Below are positions 5,419 through 6,276 of a stretch of DNA of 6,276 bases, piece by piece (position 1 is the stretch's first letter; each line of letters opens with the position of its first letter). The position numbers were made by a program, and so were the translations under genes. The notes under the pieces are model-generated. The model saw only the letters and a program-made list of their open reading frames with translations. It was not told where the DNA came from and did not search any database. The stretch comes from Acidimicrobiia bacterium. GTDB lineage: Bacteria > Actinomycetota > Acidimicrobiia > Acidimicrobiales > Acidimicrobilacustridaceae. The DNA is taken from NCBI GenBank assembly GCA_016462055.1, contig JAEMTX010000108.1, positions 1 through 6,276 of the forward strand. The letters are read 5' to 3'.

Positions 5419-6276
5419 TCAGGAAAGGTCAGAGAATTTCACGACCCGAGTTTCGAGCTGCGTGAGTGGTTCGGTCGGTATGAGGAACCGCCAGAACATC
5501 GTGCCGTGTTCGAGACCGCGAGTATCGAGCCAGTTGGGAAGACCGGGATCGGAATGGGCGAGGATCATCCGCCACGAACCGTCGTCGGCAACCTCGGTCT
5601 GCACTCGGTTGAGCGACACGAGTCGACGGTCGTAGTTCGGCGTCTGCATGTGATTGTTGAACAACACAATGTTGGCGAACGTGCACCGTGGCCAACTTCC
5701 GCGAATCTCGAGCGCCTCGTCGGGGGCCAATTTCCAACGGGCCGATCGGTAGATGTTGTCGGTGGCCGCGTAACCAATACCGAGATTGCCGTCGTGGGCG
5801 GGTGGATTGGTGAACGCGTTCGGTTCAGCCGATACCCACGGAATCGCGCCGGGAGGCATTGGGTTATGGCCCCAATCGGCAGTAACCGAGCGGAGGAACG
5901 TGACGGCACGGCGAATGTTGGCGGCCACCGCAGCATCGTCGGGCACCGGGGGCGGACCGGGATCGTCGAGCGGTTCAATCAAGAGCGGAATATGGAGGCT
6001 TGGGTCGAGCGCGGCGCAACGCGTCCACTCGAAATAGTGACGAGTGGTGATGGAACCGGCTTCGGGGTCGAGCCGCAACCAGTTCGGTCCGCTGCCTTTC
6101 GGCGACGCGATGAGTTCGTAGTTACCTGCCGCGTCAACTTCGAATTCGGTGTCATTAAGCGTGTGGCCGAGTTTCTGCGACATGGTGCCGCCAGCCGTGC
6201 CGATCTCAACAGTGAACGACGTGTAACAGGCGTTCTCGATGTTGCCGCGAATTCGATACGACTTCGTGGGGTCGAT
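5419..6276 (-). CDS. DUF1214 domain protein, paralogue of the gene at 3722; 5' end outside window
   Basis: The visible 285 residues are the C-terminal part of a gene whose start lies beyond 6276. An internal ATG at 6183 could be mistaken for the start. The frame stays open to the edge, and that upstream part (SYRIRGNIENACYTSFTVEIG) aligns with residues 93-113 of the 3722 gene, so the protein is truncated by the window, not short. By that alignment roughly 87 N-terminal residues are missing. Shared blocks include HTLNDTEFEVDAAGNYEL, SITTRHYFEW, EIRGSWPRCTFAN, ILAHSDPGLPNWLDT and GTMFWRF. The middle region (about PLDDPGPPPVPDD) is divergent and proline-rich. No function is established for the family. 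It probably shares a transcript with the MOSC gene 23 bases downstream. The paralogous pair probably arose by duplication and has diverged substantially, perhaps toward different substrates. Confidence 0.88.
   Translation of the reverse strand: MDPTKSYRIRGNIENACYTSFTVEIGTAGGTMSQKLGHTLNDTEFEVDAAGNYELIASPKGSGPNWLRLDPEAGSITTRHYFEWTRCAALDPSLHIPLLIEPLDDPGPPPVPDDAAVAANIRRAVTFLRSVTADWGHNPMPPGAIPWVSAEPNAFTNPPAHDGNLGIGYAATDNIYRSARWKLAPDEALEIRGSWPRCTFANIVLFNNHMQTPNYDRRLVSLNRVQTEVADDGSWRMILAHSDPGLPNWLDTRGLEHGTMFWRFLIPTEPLTQLETRVVKFSDLS

Noticed and set aside
5419..6183. Treating the second DUF1214 gene as complete with a start at 6183
   Set aside because: The frame is open to the window edge, and the translated extension aligns with the N-terminal half of the paralogue at 3722.
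1..6276. CRISPR array, tRNA/rRNA genes, insertion sequences, attachment sites
   Set aside because: No regularly spaced repeats beyond the short vapB operator, no tRNA-like cloverleaf, no transposase or integrase and no long terminal inverted repeats were seen on reading both strands.

Overview
The window looks like a stretch of an actinobacterial chromosome. The DNA is GC-rich, genes are tightly packed, and the protein families fit: a mycofactocin-type SDR, a MoxR/CoxD-like ATPase, a VapBC module, SnoaL-like and DUF1214 proteins. An acidimicrobial (Ilumatobacter-like) host is my guess; no ribosomal or marker gene is present to settle it. There are nine protein-coding genes, two of them cut by the window edges. 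I see no tRNA, rRNA, CRISPR array, insertion sequence or phage gene.

Left part (1-1925, all minus strand): an SDR dehydrogenase (1116-1925), a MoxR-family AAA+ ATPase (214-1119) and the beginning of a third gene running off the left edge (1-151). SDR and moxR overlap by four bases (ATGA), so they are very probably one translationally coupled operon. The SDR resembles subfamilies that use mycofactocin-linked NAD. MoxR ATPases usually work with a VWA-domain partner, which the third gene may encode, but the visible part is too short to prove it. The gap after the moxR stop codon can fold, on paper, into a compact three-way junction.

Middle (1926-3029): a plus-strand gene of unknown function (2015-2440) divergent from the SDR, then a convergent minus-strand VapBC toxin-antitoxin pair (vapC 2431-2832, vapB 2823-3029). 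vapB appears to be read from a leaderless promoter set within 11-bp tandem repeats that probably form the autoregulatory operator.

Right part (3109-6276): a SnoaL-like protein (3109-3609, minus) is divergent from a DUF1214 protein (3722-4840, plus). Then come a MOSC-domain protein (4841-5395, minus) and a second DUF1214 protein (5419 to beyond the right edge, minus). The two DUF1214 proteins are clear paralogues, so the MOSC gene is bracketed by related genes on opposite strands. Convergent neighbours abut or overlap at both junctions, with no room for a terminator.

Functionally the region reads as accessory oxidative or catabolic metabolism (SDR, SnoaL-like, DUF1214, MOSC) with a TA module embedded in it. 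No complete, demonstrably new system is visible. The best candidate for follow-up is the SDR-MoxR-(VWA?) operon, followed by the DUF1214/MOSC/SnoaL neighbourhood.
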